Shown: piece by piece, positions 43,453 through 52,675 of the stretch
How positions within the stretch are numbered: position 1 is the first letter of the stretch
Layout: every line of letters starts with the position of its first letter
From: JAOACQ01 sp049968515
Lineage (GTDB): Bacteria; Spirochaetota; Brevinematia; Brevinematales; JAOACQ01
Length of the DNA: 64,000 bases
Reading direction: 5' to 3'
NCBI GenBank assembly: GCA_049968515.1
Contig: JBMFQR010000006.1
Location: 16,240-80,239 of the forward strand
Translations under genes and position numbers: made by a program
The notes under the pieces: model-generated
Seen by the model: the letters and a program-made list of their open reading frames with translations, nothing else
What the model was told of the DNA's origin: nothing
Database searches by the model: none

Positions 43453-45186
43453 ATGAGATATTTATTTTTATCTTTAATATTTGTTTTTTGTTTTAATTCT
43501 GTCTTCTGTAAGGACTATCTTTCTATTGATGAAATAAAGCCCGGAATGAAGGGTTATGGGCTTTCTGTTTTCAAGGGATGGGAGCCAGAGAAGTTTGATG
43601 TTGAGATTATAGATGTGATAAAGAACACCTCACCAAAGAGATCCTACATTCTTGCCAGATTAAGCGGGCAGAATCTTGAAAAAACCGGTGTCATAGCCGG
43701 TATGAGCGGAAGCCCGGTATACGTTGATGGTAAGATTGTGGGGGCTGTGGCCTATACTTGGAGCTTTTCAAAAGAGCCAATCTGTGGGATTACTCCACTT
43801 GAAAATATGCTTGAAGAGAAAAAATACGTGAGGTCGAAAGAAAAACAGCTTTCGGGAGAAAATGATAAATTTTTCAAGAAAATCACAACTCCAATTTTCA
43901 TAAGTGGATTTCCGGGACCTGTAAAATCCTATCTGGAAAGCTTTTTTAGTACAAATACTTTTTTAAATCCGGTAATGATACTTGAAAGTAGCAAAATGAG
44001 TGATTCCTCATTAAAAAACACTGAGAGAACACTGAAGCCGGGAGATGCTGTGGCAATAAATCTTGTCGAGGGCGACCTGAATTTAGAGGCCATAGGAACT
44101 GTAACTTACACGAATAATGATGAGGTTTTTATTTTTGGTCATCCGATGAATGGGGATGGATTTGTTTCGCTGCCAATCTCAAGGGGTTATATCTTTACTA
44201 CAATTCCATCAAGTTATCTTTCATTTAAGCTCGGGGCTTCTTCGACACCAGTTGGCAGCACGGTATATGACGGCCAGAATGCAGTCTATTGCAGAACTGG
44301 CAAAGAGGCTGATATGGTCCCTTTTTATGTAACTGTAAGAGAGGGAGAGGTGAAAAATTCATATAGCTTTAATGTTGTTGACAATAAAAATTTCTTTCCA
44401 AATCTTTCCACAGCTGCACTTGTGGCATCCATACTTAATCAGACTGGCTATATGGATGAAAAAAGAATAAATATGAGCTTTTTACTCAATTTCAAGGCAT
44501 CCGGGAAAGATTATGCTATCACAAACAAAATTGTTTATTCATATTACCCTTCATTCTATAATTTTTTATCACTTGTTTCAGATTTGAATTCATTCTTCTC
44601 AATTTTTTATTATAATGAAATATCAGATCTTAAAATCTCGAAATGTCTTGTTGATATTGAGATAGAGCCAGAGGCATTCTATTATGTATTGGACAGTGCC
44701 GGTATAGATAGAAAAATTTATGAACCCGGAGATATGATAAGACTTAAGGTTGTCATGAAAGCCTTCAAGGGTAACTATATTACAAAGTTTTTGTATTTAA
44801 AAATTCCAGACGATATTAAAAATGGCCAGTATAATCTCATCGTTGGAAGTGAAGCAGCAGTTTATTCAGAATTGAGAAGGAGCTTTCCTTTTTATTTCAG
44901 AATAGCCGGGATTGAAGATTTGATTTACTGGGGTAGTTTTAAAATAAATCCAGCCAATCTTGTTGCAGCAATAGTTATACCAAGACAGGGAATTGTTGTG
45001 CTGGACAAAAAACTTACCTCATTTCCAGAGGTTTATGCTGATTTCTTCCAGTCAACAACGGATAAGACGTATATCCCTGTTTTCCCTGAAGTGTTTTCTC
45101 AAACAATCAGTATGGACGGGACTGTTTTTAGTTCCTTCAGACTGATTTTTAATGTCGGGCAGGTAAAAACCGAGCGTCAGGAGTAA
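43453..45186 (+). CDS. SpoIVB-like (S55) secreted serine peptidase
   Basis: 577 aa. Signal peptide (1-19), then an S55-type domain: YLSIDEIKPGMKGYGLSVFK, and GMSGSPVYVDGKIVGAVAY, where Ser85 sits in the GxSG nucleophile turn. A later FGHPM motif and a long beta-rich half (300-570) are of unknown role. SpoIVB peptidases are best known from sporulation signalling, but homologues occur in diderm non-sporulators, where substrates are unknown. Whether this one is proteolytic is not certain, because the catalytic His cannot be assigned by eye. Between a HAD gene and pgsA, with short gaps. Confidence 0.75.
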   Translation: MRYLFLSLIFVFCFNSVFCKDYLSIDEIKPGMKGYGLSVFKGWEPEKFDVEIIDVIKNTSPKRSYILARLSGQNLEKTGVIAGMSGSPVYVDGKIVGAVAYTWSFSKEPICGITPLENMLEEKKYVRSKEKQLSGENDKFFKKITTPIFISGFPGPVKSYLESFFSTNTFLNPVMILESSKMSDSSLKNTERTLKPGDAVAINLVEGDLNLEAIGTVTYTNNDEVFIFGHPMNGDGFVSLPISRGYIFTTIPSSYLSFKLGASSTPVGSTVYDGQNAVYCRTGKEADMVPFYVTVREGEVKNSYSFNVVDNKNFFPNLSTAALVASILNQTGYMDEKRINMSFLLNFKASGKDYAITNKIVYSYYPSFYNFLSLVSDLNSFFSIFYYNEISDLKISKCLVDIEIEPEAFYYVLDSAGIDRKIYEPGDMIRLKVVMKAFKGNYITKFLYLKIPDDIKNGQYNLIVGSEAAVYSELRRSFPFYFRIAGIEDLIYWGSFKINPANLVAAIVIPRQGIVVLDKKLTSFPEVYADFFQSTTDKTYIPVFPEVFSQTISMDGTVFSSFRLIFNVGQVKTERQE

Positions 45187-45189
45187 ATT

Positions 45190-45777
45190 ATGGAAAAATT
45201 CTGGACTATACCAAACATTCTTTCAATAACAAGAATAATTTTAATAATTCCAATAGTTAACCAGCTACGAATGAACACACCGCAATCAAATCTTATTTCA
45301 TTTTTTCTCATTTCAATTGCATATCTGACAGATTTTCTGGACGGATTTTTTGCAAGAAGATTTAAAATGAATAGTAGCATAGGAAGGATTCTTGATCCAG
45401 TTGGGGATAAGCTTCTTGCCATTACTGTTTCGGCAGTTCTGTATATAAACAAAAAGTTGCCATTCTATTTTTTTATTTTAATTCTACTGAGAGACTTGAC
45501 AATATCACTTGGGGCAATGTATGCAATAAATGTCCGCGGTAAGATTTTGCTTCCCATCTTTGCGGGCAAGCTAACAACGGCTGTCCTTGGTGTTGTTCTT
45601 TCTATCTATCCTTTAAGATATGCTGATGTTTTTAAACAGGATGGTTTCATAATAAATGCTCTTGAAATATTAAGATACTATGGGACATTTATCTCCTCAT
45701 TTTTGCTTTTTACGTCGGGGATAATGTATGTTGTTTATTATTTTGAGATTTTTCTTGAAAAAAAGAAGACAAACTGA
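45190..45777 (+). CDS. pgsA: CDP-alcohol phosphatidyltransferase (phosphatidylglycerophosphate synthase)
   Basis: 195 aa, several membrane spans. The family motif DG-2-AR-8-G-3-D-3-D is seen as FLDGFFARRF ... GRILDPVGDKLLA. The first residues (WTIPNILSITRIILI) match PgsA. It makes phosphatidylglycerol phosphate from CDP-diacylglycerol in the inner membrane. Three bases after the S55 protease gene. Confidence 0.88.
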   Translation: MEKFWTIPNILSITRIILIIPIVNQLRMNTPQSNLISFFLISIAYLTDFLDGFFARRFKMNSSIGRILDPVGDKLLAITVSAVLYINKKLPFYFFILILLRDLTISLGAMYAINVRGKILLPIFAGKLTTAVLGVVLSIYPLRYADVFKQDGFIINALEILRYYGTFISSFLLFTSGIMYVVYYFEIFLEKKKTN

Positions 45778-45792
45778 TACTGGAGAATTGCA

Positions 45793-47007
45793 ATGAAATA
45801 TGTTGTATTTCTGCTTGATGGAATGGCTGATTATCCCCTTGAAGAACTCGGAAATAAGACTCCACTTGAGTTTGCAAATACCCCAGTAATTGATAGTCTT
45901 GCTAAAAATGCCACCTTTGGCACATTTATCAGTCTTCCAGAAGGATTTCCTACTTCATCAGATGTGGCCAACCTTTCAGTACTTGGCTGGGATTTGAAAA
46001 GCTGCTATACCGGCAGGGGAGCTATTGAGACATATGGGGCTGGACTGTCAATGGATGAAAAAACCGTGGCTTTCAGGGTAAACCTTATAACAGAAAGAGA
46101 TGGAATATTGCTTGATTATTCAGCAGGACATATTTCAAACGAAGAAGCCAGAATTCTCATAGAAACCATAAACGAAAGGTTCGGTAGTGAAAAGATAATC
46201 TTTTACAATGGAGTAAGCTACAGACACCTCTTACATTTGAAGGGAGAGGAATTTTCACCTGATATAGAGTATGAAAAGCCTGATTCCTCTCATGGCCTCG
46301 AATGGAAAAAGATTTTGCCACGGGCAAAAAATCCGGATGCAAAATTGACAGAAGAGGTTTTACTTGAGCTTATTTACAAATCCAGAGAAATTCTTTTAAA
46401 ACACCCGGTAAACTTAAAAAGAATAGATGAAAACAAATATCCCGCAAACCTTATATGGCCATGGTCTGGTGGTAAAAAGCCAGATATGCCCTCCTTTGAA
46501 AGCATGTATGGTAAAAAGGGAGCTATTATTTCGGCAGTGGATGTTATTCTTGGAATTGGAAGACTCGGTGAAATGGAGGTTTGCAAGCCAGAAGGGGCAA
46601 CTGGCTTTATTGACACAAACTACGAAAACAAGGCTAAAGCCGCTGTAGAGTTGCTACAGAGGAATGATTTTGTCTATATCCATCTTGAAGCTATAGATGA
46701 ATGTGGGCATTTAGGGGATTTAGGTCTGAAAATAAAAGCGATTGAGGAAGCAGATAGAAGGCTTATAAACACATTTTTAACAGAGTATGAAAAAGGCGTT
46801 GGTGAGCCTTTAAGAATAATGATTCTTCCGGATCACCCAGTGCCTGTAAAGCTTAGAAAACACACACGGGATCCTGTTCCTTTTATGCTCTGTGGCAAAG
46901 GGATAGAAGCCGACGAAAATATAAAATCTTATAGTGAGAAAAACTGCCTTTCCGGAAGGTATACAGGTCTTAAAGGCAGAGAGCTTATGGAGCTATTGTT
47001 TAAGTAG
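45793..47007 (+). CDS. apgM: cofactor-independent phosphoglycerate mutase, archaeal type
   Basis: 404 aa. It begins KYVVFLLDGMADYPLEELG with the metal-binding Asp, and TSSDVANLSVLGWD carries the Ser that is phosphorylated in this alkaline-phosphatase-superfamily enzyme. HLEAIDECGHLGD and ILPDHPVPV supply later metal ligands. It interconverts 3- and 2-phosphoglycerate in glycolysis. The archaeal form (about 400 aa, not the 510-aa GpmI) also occurs in some bacteria. It follows pgsA by 15 bases. Confidence 0.92.
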   Translation: MKYVVFLLDGMADYPLEELGNKTPLEFANTPVIDSLAKNATFGTFISLPEGFPTSSDVANLSVLGWDLKSCYTGRGAIETYGAGLSMDEKTVAFRVNLITERDGILLDYSAGHISNEEARILIETINERFGSEKIIFYNGVSYRHLLHLKGEEFSPDIEYEKPDSSHGLEWKKILPRAKNPDAKLTEEVLLELIYKSREILLKHPVNLKRIDENKYPANLIWPWSGGKKPDMPSFESMYGKKGAIISAVDVILGIGRLGEMEVCKPEGATGFIDTNYENKAKAAVELLQRNDFVYIHLEAIDECGHLGDLGLKIKAIEEADRRLINTFLTEYEKGVGEPLRIMILPDHPVPVKLRKHTRDPVPFMLCGKGIEADENIKSYSEKNCLSGRYTGLKGRELMELLFK

Positions 47008-47062
47008 GTATAAGTAATTATACTGAATTGCCTGTAGCAGTCCAATAAATTAGGTGGGCATT

Positions 47063-47863
47063 ATGTTTGAAAAATATCTAAATGTGGCGATTGAGGCAGC
47101 CATAAAGGCTGGTAAGATAATTGAAGAGGGGTTTTATTCCATAAAGGATATAAAGTACAAAAGCTTTGCAAACCCTGTCACAGAATTTGATGTGGCATCA
47201 GAAAAAAGGGTTGTCGATATAATTCTCAGCCGGTTTAAAAATCACTCCATTCTTGCTGAGGAAAAGTATTCATCGAGGGAGAAAAGTGAGTTTATCTGGA
47301 TTATAGATCCAATCGATGGCACTGTGAATTTTACCCATCAGATTCCTTTTGTTGCAATATCAATTGCACTTGAGATTGAAAAAGATATTGTGCTTGGAGT
47401 GGTTTATAATCCCATTCTGAAGGAAATGTTCACTGCCGTCAAAGGAGAAGGAGCTTTTCTTTCCTCAGCTAAATTCGAAAAGAAAAGGCTTGCTGTTTCT
47501 GATGAGAGAGACCCTGCCAGATCGCTTATTGTGACTGGTTTTCCCTATGAAAGAGAGGGGAGAATAAATTATCTCACACAACCGATCGATGAGATTAACA
47601 GAAATTTTACAGGTTTTAGAAGGCTCGGATCAGCAGCTATAGATCTGGCATATGTAGCAAAGGGAAGCTTTGAGGCATTTTACGAAGAGAATCTAAAACC
47701 ATGGGATACTGCGGCTGGTGTACTCCTCGTTAAAGAAGCTGGCGGAAAGGTTACAAACTACTATGGTGAGGAATATGATATCTACCAGAAGACCATTGTA
47801 GCTTCAAATGTTCATATACATAATAGAGTTATTGAGTTTACATCAAAGATACCTTCCCCCTGA
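47063..47863 (+). CDS. suhB: inositol monophosphatase family protein
   Basis: 266 aa from ATG 47063 with AGGTGGG upstream; a GTG nine bases earlier is in frame but weaker. Metal-binding motifs are EEKYS, WIIDPIDGTVNF and, near the C terminus, LKPWDTAAGVLLVKEAGG. It hydrolyses inositol-1-phosphate or related sugar phosphates. Thermophile members are often also fructose-1,6-bisphosphatases, a role that would suit its position beside apgM. The symbol rests on family membership, not on tested function. Confidence 0.88.
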   Translation: MFEKYLNVAIEAAIKAGKIIEEGFYSIKDIKYKSFANPVTEFDVASEKRVVDIILSRFKNHSILAEEKYSSREKSEFIWIIDPIDGTVNFTHQIPFVAISIALEIEKDIVLGVVYNPILKEMFTAVKGEGAFLSSAKFEKKRLAVSDERDPARSLIVTGFPYEREGRINYLTQPIDEINRNFTGFRRLGSAAIDLAYVAKGSFEAFYEENLKPWDTAAGVLLVKEAGGKVTNYYGEEYDIYQKTIVASNVHIHNRVIEFTSKIPSP

Positions 47864-47866
47864 CAT

Positions 47867-48313
47867 TTAGAAATAATATCTTACTCCAATTCCAGCATTT
47901 CCAGCCAGTGTGGTTGCAGGAAAAACATTTACCACTGGAACCACTTCAAGAAAAACCTCAAGATTTATTGACCTGAAAAGATATCCAGCTCCAACCGGTA
48001 CTCTGATTCCAGCACGGAACCTTTCAGAGATATTTACAAGGGCACCGCCTCCTACATAGGGATAAAAGTCTTTAAATTCACCTTTAAAAACCTCTCTAAA
48101 ATGCCACAGATAATCTATATGAACTCTGAATGAAGCCTCTCTTTCAAATGACCACGCAAGCGCAATATCAATACCCGAATTTTTGTCAATCCAGTATTTC
48201 ATGCTTATTCCGGTGGGTTCTCCAGCAATTAATCCTATGCCAAAATTAGATTCTTTTGAGTAAGCAGATAAAGAAAAGAGAATAAGAAAGATTAGAAGAA
48301 AAAACTTTCTCAT
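47867..48313 (-). CDS. small secreted beta-barrel-like protein
   Basis: 148 aa. Signal peptide MRKFFLLIFLILFSLSAYS, then Gly-rich amphipathic strands (GIGLIAGEPTGISMKYW, FYPYVGGGALVNIS, VPVGAGYLF) and a terminal GVRYYF ending in Phe: an outer-membrane barrel pattern. No family name. It has its own promoter with a palindrome over the -10. Confidence 0.65.
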   Translation of the reverse strand: MRKFFLLIFLILFSLSAYSKESNFGIGLIAGEPTGISMKYWIDKNSGIDIALAWSFEREASFRVHIDYLWHFREVFKGEFKDFYPYVGGGALVNISERFRAGIRVPVGAGYLFRSINLEVFLEVVPVVNVFPATTLAGNAGIGVRYYF

Positions 48314-48337
48314 TTGTCAACTCCCTTTCAGATTTTT

Positions 48338-48374
48338 AGTAGAAAATTCTACTATAACTGTTGAGGGTTGTCAA
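48338..48374 (-). promoter_or_regulatory. promoter with operator-like palindrome before the small barrel protein
   Basis: On the minus strand TTGACA (48374-48369), 17 bases, TAGAAT (48351-48346). The inverted repeat AGTAGAA-2-TTCTACT (48338-48353) covers the -10 box. Confidence 0.55.
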
Positions 48375-48428
48375 AAAATGGAGCAGTAAAAATTATTTTT
48401 TCTTTATAAGTTTTTTTACAAAAATTCA

Positions 48429-48479
48429 GGGCAGAGCTTCCCAAAATCTAAGAAACTGACTTTTTGGAAAGCCCAGCCC
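48429..48479 (-). terminator. intrinsic terminator-like stem after degP
   Basis: GGGCAGAGCTTCCCAAAA (48429-48446) pairs with TTTTGGAAAGCCCAGCCC (48462-48479) with a few wobbles or mismatches; a T-rich stretch follows on the minus strand. Confidence 0.55.
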
Positions 48480-48494
48480 ATAAGTCAAAGTTTG

Positions 48495-49973
48495 CTATCT
48501 TTCAATTCCTTTATAGAAGAGCATTCCATTTCTCGCAATGAGGAAAACAAATCTTTTCTCATTTTTGTTTTTTTCTGCAAATCTCTTGAGGTCGTTTATA
48601 TTCCTTATTTCTGTATCGTTAATCCCAACAACAATTAGACCCGGCTCCAGTTCTCCATAGAGGGGACTATTTTCTCCAATAGAATCTATAACCACTCCAA
48701 ATTCAACGGAGTTCTCCTCAAGCATTTCCTTGCTGGCATCGGAAAACTTTGCTCCAAGAAAATCTACACTTGTGACTTTCCCTTCTTCCGAAGATTTTTT
48801 TTCTTCCTTTGCAGTAAGCTGTGAAGGTCTCTCTTTGAGTTTTACATCAAACTCCATCCTCTTCTTATTTCTCATAACTTCTATCTTAACGATAGAACCT
48901 GGTGATTTATTTCCTATCTCGTAAATAAGATCCTCTGGTGTCCCAACTTTTTTACCATCAACCTTTGTTACAATATCGCCCTTTCTCATTCCAGCTTTAT
49001 CTGCAGGTCCCTTTGGCTCTACACTTGCGACCATAACACCCTCATCGGAATCTAGTCCTAAAGCCTTTCTTGTCACATCATCAACTGGCATAATGTTTAT
49101 ACCGATGAAGCCTCTCTCCACACTACCATGGGTCATAAGCTGTGTTGCCACCTGTTTTGCAATGTTAATGGGAATAGCGAAGCTTATTCCCTGGTAGCCT
49201 CCAGTCTGGCTCTGGATTGCAGCATTAATCCCTACAACCTGCCCCTTGATGTTTAACAGAGGACCTCCAGAATTTCCGGGATTTACAGCAGCATCTGTCT
49301 GTATAAATCTCTGGAAGCCAGAGACCATACCTTTTCTGCCTATTGCACTGACTATACCAGTTGTATATGTCCAGCTAAGATTAAAAGGATTCCCTATTGC
49401 TACGACAAAATCTCCAACCTCAAGTTCATCAGAATTACCCAATGGTGCAACAGGCAAATCTTTTCCATCAATCTTTAAGAGTGCCACATCTGTTTCTGCG
49501 TCGTATCCAATAACCTTCGCTTCAAATTTTCTGTTGTCAGAAAGAAAGACCATAATCTTCTTTGCATCTTTAACAACGTGATAATTTGAAAAGAGATAAC
49601 CGTCCTTTGTTATTATGAAGCCTGAGCCTGTAGCCTGTAGCTTCCTTTTGAATTCCTTTGGCCCCATAAAATCATCACCAAAGAACTTTCTGAAGAATGG
49701 ATCATTAAAGAAATCACTATAAGGATTTTTTATAACCTGCTCTCCTTCAACCTGTATGTTAACAACAGCTGGCATTACAGACTTTGCAATGTTTCTGTAT
49801 ACAGTCTGTAGTTTTAAAGCTGTGTCAAGTTCGGGTGTTGATTCTACAAGTTTGTTTTTTGTCTCATAATCAAGATTTTTGCTGAATATATTCCCACTGC
49901 AGGTTAAAAATGTAAGCACTCCCACTAAAGCAAAAAACGAAATCACAAAAATCTTAATATTCTTTGCTTTCAT
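48495..49973 (-). CDS. degP: DegP/HtrA family periplasmic serine protease
   Basis: 492 aa. An N-terminal hydrophobic signal/anchor ends in FLTCSG, with a Cys at 25 in a relaxed lipobox. The trypsin-like domain has His132 (SNYHVVKDA), Asp162 (AETDVALLKI) and Ser235 (NPGNSGGPLL). Two PDZ domains follow (about 285-385 and 405-490). It degrades or refolds damaged envelope proteins. The symbol is a family-level assignment (DegP, DegQ or DegS cannot be separated). The promoter lies upstream at 50032-50004. Confidence 0.93.
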   Translation of the reverse strand: MKAKNIKIFVISFFALVGVLTFLTCSGNIFSKNLDYETKNKLVESTPELDTALKLQTVYRNIAKSVMPAVVNIQVEGEQVIKNPYSDFFNDPFFRKFFGDDFMGPKEFKRKLQATGSGFIITKDGYLFSNYHVVKDAKKIMVFLSDNRKFEAKVIGYDAETDVALLKIDGKDLPVAPLGNSDELEVGDFVVAIGNPFNLSWTYTTGIVSAIGRKGMVSGFQRFIQTDAAVNPGNSGGPLLNIKGQVVGINAAIQSQTGGYQGISFAIPINIAKQVATQLMTHGSVERGFIGINIMPVDDVTRKALGLDSDEGVMVASVEPKGPADKAGMRKGDIVTKVDGKKVGTPEDLIYEIGNKSPGSIVKIEVMRNKKRMEFDVKLKERPSQLTAKEEKKSSEEGKVTSVDFLGAKFSDASKEMLEENSVEFGVVIDSIGENSPLYGELEPGLIVVGINDTEIRNINDLKRFAEKNKNEKRFVFLIARNGMLFYKGIER

Positions 49974-50003
49974 TGAACATACCCTCCATTTAGATTATAA
50001 TTT

Positions 50004-50032
50004 AATTTAATAAATCACATTTATTTTGTCAA
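50004..50032 (-). promoter_or_regulatory. promoter of degP
   Basis: TTGACA (50032-50027), 17 bases, TAAATT (50009-50004) on the minus strand, 30 bases before the start codon. Confidence 0.55.
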
Positions 50033-50124
50033 AATTTATCCAGACTAAAAATGTCCAGAAATTTATTTTTATGACAATCCCGATTATGCTTAAAAATGAG
50101 ATAATGAGAAAATAATTCTTTACA

Positions 50125-50955
50125 TTACCTGAAGTTCAAAAATGAGCAGATTAAAAAAACTCCTCCGGACACCATTACTATCATTGCACCGGCGGGCAGA
50201 TTAAACTGCCAGCTCAAAAAGAGACCTGCAAATGAAAAGAGAGCAGATAAGATTGACGAAAGAATCATCATGGTTGCAAGATTCTTTGAAAAATAAACCG
50301 AGGTGCCCGCAGGTAAAGTAAGCATTGCTATAACCATTACTATACCAACAAATGTCTGGAGCAATACAACAGATACTGCAGTTAAGATTAGCAGGACAAC
50401 AAAGATTAGATCTGTATTAATGCCACGAGCCCTGGCAAATTCCTCATCAAAAATAGAAGCCTCAATCTGCCGGTAGAACATAAAGACAAGTAGAAGAACG
50501 ACAATGTCGAGAGAGGCAAGCAATATAAGGTTTTCTTTTGAAACAAGAAGAATGTTTCCGAAGAGATAACTCATTGGATCAACATATTCTGGTGTTTTCG
50601 CAATAAAAATTATTCCGAGGCTCATTCCTATTGCCCATAGAGCGTTTATCAATGTGTCTTCCCTTTGCTTTGCTTTAAGAGAAATAATTGCTATTGTTAT
50701 TGCTGTAAGTATGGCAAAAATTACTGCTCCAAGTGAAGGTGGAAAATAAGGGATTATTTTGTTTCCCGAGAGAAAAAGTGCCAGACCAATCCCCCCTAAA
50801 ACCGAGTGGGAAATTGCACCTGCAAGTCCGGTAATCTTTTTTACAGAAACAATAGAACCAATCACCCCAAAAAGCACACTTGATAGAAGACTTGCTATAA
50901 AAGCATTTCTGATAAATGGCATTGATGGATCAAAAAGTACAGAGATTAAGTCCAT
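50125..50955 (-). CDS. znuB: zinc/manganese-type ABC transporter permease
   Basis: 276 aa with about eight hydrophobic spans, of the ABC-3 permease family (FGVIGSIVSVKKITGLAGAISHSVLGGIG, EEFARARGINT). It forms the membrane channel for the transporter encoded by the next two genes. Its ATG directly follows the stop of the ATPase gene. Metal specificity is taken from the operon and is uncertain between Zn and Mn. Confidence 0.88.
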   Translation of the reverse strand: MDLISVLFDPSMPFIRNAFIASLLSSVLFGVIGSIVSVKKITGLAGAISHSVLGGIGLALFLSGNKIIPYFPPSLGAVIFAILTAITIAIISLKAKQREDTLINALWAIGMSLGIIFIAKTPEYVDPMSYLFGNILLVSKENLILLASLDIVVLLLVFMFYRQIEASIFDEEFARARGINTDLIFVVLLILTAVSVVLLQTFVGIVMVIAMLTLPAGTSVYFSKNLATMMILSSILSALFSFAGLFLSWQFNLPAGAMIVMVSGGVFLICSFLNFR

Positions 50956-51735
50956 TCACTCTCTCCTTAAATTCTTGCAACAATTGAAATCATCTGGCAA
51001 ATCTGTATTATGAAGAACTCTTAAAACCTCTCCGCTGTATAGATCAGAGATTCTGCTTGGGACAGGCTCAACAGCATGCCTGACAAGATAATGTTTTTTA
51101 GAAATGCATAAGACAACATCTGTTAAACCGGATACAAACTCAGTGTCGTGAGTAACGATAAGTATTGTGGTTTTCTTTTTTAGATGTGCGAGTACGTCAA
51201 AAAGTTTCTTTTCACTTTCCACATCAATGTTTGCGGTTGGTTCATCAAGAAAGAGAATCTCCGGTTTTGAAACAAGTGCACGAGCAAGAAGAACTCTTCT
51301 TTTCTGTCCTCCCGAGAGAGAAGAATACTGCCTTTTCCTTAAGTCTTTTATATCAAGTAATTCGAGTGCCTCATCGAGCCATTTTAAATCACTTTTAACC
51401 GGAGAAAAGCCTCTTAAAAGGCCGGTTTTTATTACCTCCTCAACGGTTATAGGGAAGTTCTGCTCTGCATTAATATTCTGTGGAATATAGCCAGTTTTTA
51501 TCAGGTTATATTTTGGCTCTTTTCCGAATATCTCTATTCTTCCTCTGGTTGGTGTAAGGAGCCCCAACATAAGCTTAAGAATTGTTGTCTTTCCCATCCC
51601 GTTTGGCCCGACGATTGAGACAAATTCACCCTCATGAATGTGAAAAGATACATTATTTAAAACCTCAAAATTTCCGTAAGAAAAATAAACCTCTGTAAAC
51701 CTTATTGCCACCCTGTGGTCTTGGTTTTCTTTCAT
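50956..51735 (-). CDS. znuC: zinc/manganese-type ABC transporter ATP-binding protein
   Basis: 259 aa. Walker A GPNGMGKTT, Q-loop YIPQN, signature LSGGQKRRVLLARAL and Walker B ILFLDEPTANID, then the switch His in ILIVTHD. A C-terminal extension (about 215-259) includes HLVRHAVEP-like and CC residues (FNCCKNL) that might bind metal. It powers import of the metal. It overlaps the binding-protein gene by four bases. Confidence 0.9.
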   Translation of the reverse strand: MKENQDHRVAIRFTEVYFSYGNFEVLNNVSFHIHEGEFVSIVGPNGMGKTTILKLMLGLLTPTRGRIEIFGKEPKYNLIKTGYIPQNINAEQNFPITVEEVIKTGLLRGFSPVKSDLKWLDEALELLDIKDLRKRQYSSLSGGQKRRVLLARALVSKPEILFLDEPTANIDVESEKKLFDVLAHLKKKTTILIVTHDTEFVSGLTDVVLCISKKHYLVRHAVEPVPSRISDLYSGEVLRVLHNTDLPDDFNCCKNLRRE

Positions 51736-52586
51736 TTTAATGCCTCTGATATTGTATTTCCAATATAGTTTATATTTTCGAGCCAGTTTTGTGCAAGGGG
51801 ATCTATCTCTACAATCTTTCCATCTATTGCCTTTGCAATCTTTTCTGCCGCTATCTTTGAGAATTGTTTTTGGACAAAGATTATCTTTACATTTTCTTTT
51901 TTTGCCTTTTTGACAATCTCTACAATATGCTTCTGTGAGGGCTCTTTACCCCCGAGCTCAATACTTTCCTGTTTTAAGCCAAAGCTGTCAAAAAGATACC
52001 CAAAGGCTGGATGAAAGACAAATATGGTTTTCCCTCTATGTGGAGAAAGTTTATTGCTTAGAGCTGAAAATGTCCTGTCAATCTCCGAAATATAAGCCTT
52101 ATAATTCTTCCTGTAAAATGAAGCATTTTCAGGAGTTATCTCAATTAAAGCCTCAAGAATATTAGAAAGCATTGTCTTTACCTGCTTATATCCGAGCCAT
52201 ATGTGTGGGTCAATGATTTCTTTTTTATGGTTCTCTTTTTCATCGGAATGCGATTCAATATTTCTATACTCTACGTTTTTTGCTGTGTCATATATTCTTA
52301 GAGATGGATATAAGGATTTTATCTTAGGTAGAATACCTCTTTCAAATTCAACATTGATTGTGAAATAAGCACTTGCTTTGCCAATCTCTGCCATTTGTAA
52401 AGGAGAAGGCTCATAGTCATGGGGCGAAGCACCCACTCCAGCAAGTGTTACCACTTTAACCTTTTCTCCGGAGATTCTTGTCACAAACTCATGCTGTGGA
52501 AGTATGCTTACAATTATAATGGGTTTATCGAGAGAAAAGATTAGATTGCCAGCCAGAAAAACTAAGAAAAGAAGTACTCTAAACAT
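51732..52586 (-). CDS. znuA: zinc/manganese-type ABC transporter substrate-binding protein
   Basis: 284 aa from ATG 52586, preceded by AAAGGAGGG and starting a signal peptide (MFRVLLFLVFLAGNLIFS); a longer in-frame reading to 52694 runs through a repeat-like sequence and is not supported. Metal-binding His residues are in LPQHEFVTRI, PHDYEPSPLQ, DPHIWLG and FVFHPAFGYL, as in cluster A-I (ZnuA/TroA) proteins. A short His/Glu-rich loop (SHSDEKENHKKE) precedes DPHIW, favouring zinc. First gene of znuACB. Confidence 0.9.
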   Translation of the reverse strand: MFRVLLFLVFLAGNLIFSLDKPIIIVSILPQHEFVTRISGEKVKVVTLAGVGASPHDYEPSPLQMAEIGKASAYFTINVEFERGILPKIKSLYPSLRIYDTAKNVEYRNIESHSDEKENHKKEIIDPHIWLGYKQVKTMLSNILEALIEITPENASFYRKNYKAYISEIDRTFSALSNKLSPHRGKTIFVFHPAFGYLFDSFGLKQESIELGGKEPSQKHIVEIVKKAKKENVKIIFVQKQFSKIAAEKIAKAIDGKIVEIDPLAQNWLENINYIGNTISEALK

Positions 52587-52636
52587 TTCTCCCTCCTTTT
52601 GAGAAAAATTAACTTTTTCAATCATTAAGTACTGGG

Positions 52637-52675
52637 CTGTCATTCTGAGCGAAGCGAAAAATATCTCACTCCTGG
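52637..52675 (+). repeat. dispersed-repeat-like sequence (CATTCTGAGCGAAGCGAA)
   Basis: Reads CTGTCATTCTGAGCGAAGCG and on into AAAAATATCTCACTCC. I know this type of string as a short interspersed element scattered in intergenic spaces of many bacterial genomes, often mistranslated as SRSEIFFASLRMT. One copy is in this window; copy number elsewhere cannot be seen. Confidence 0.5.
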
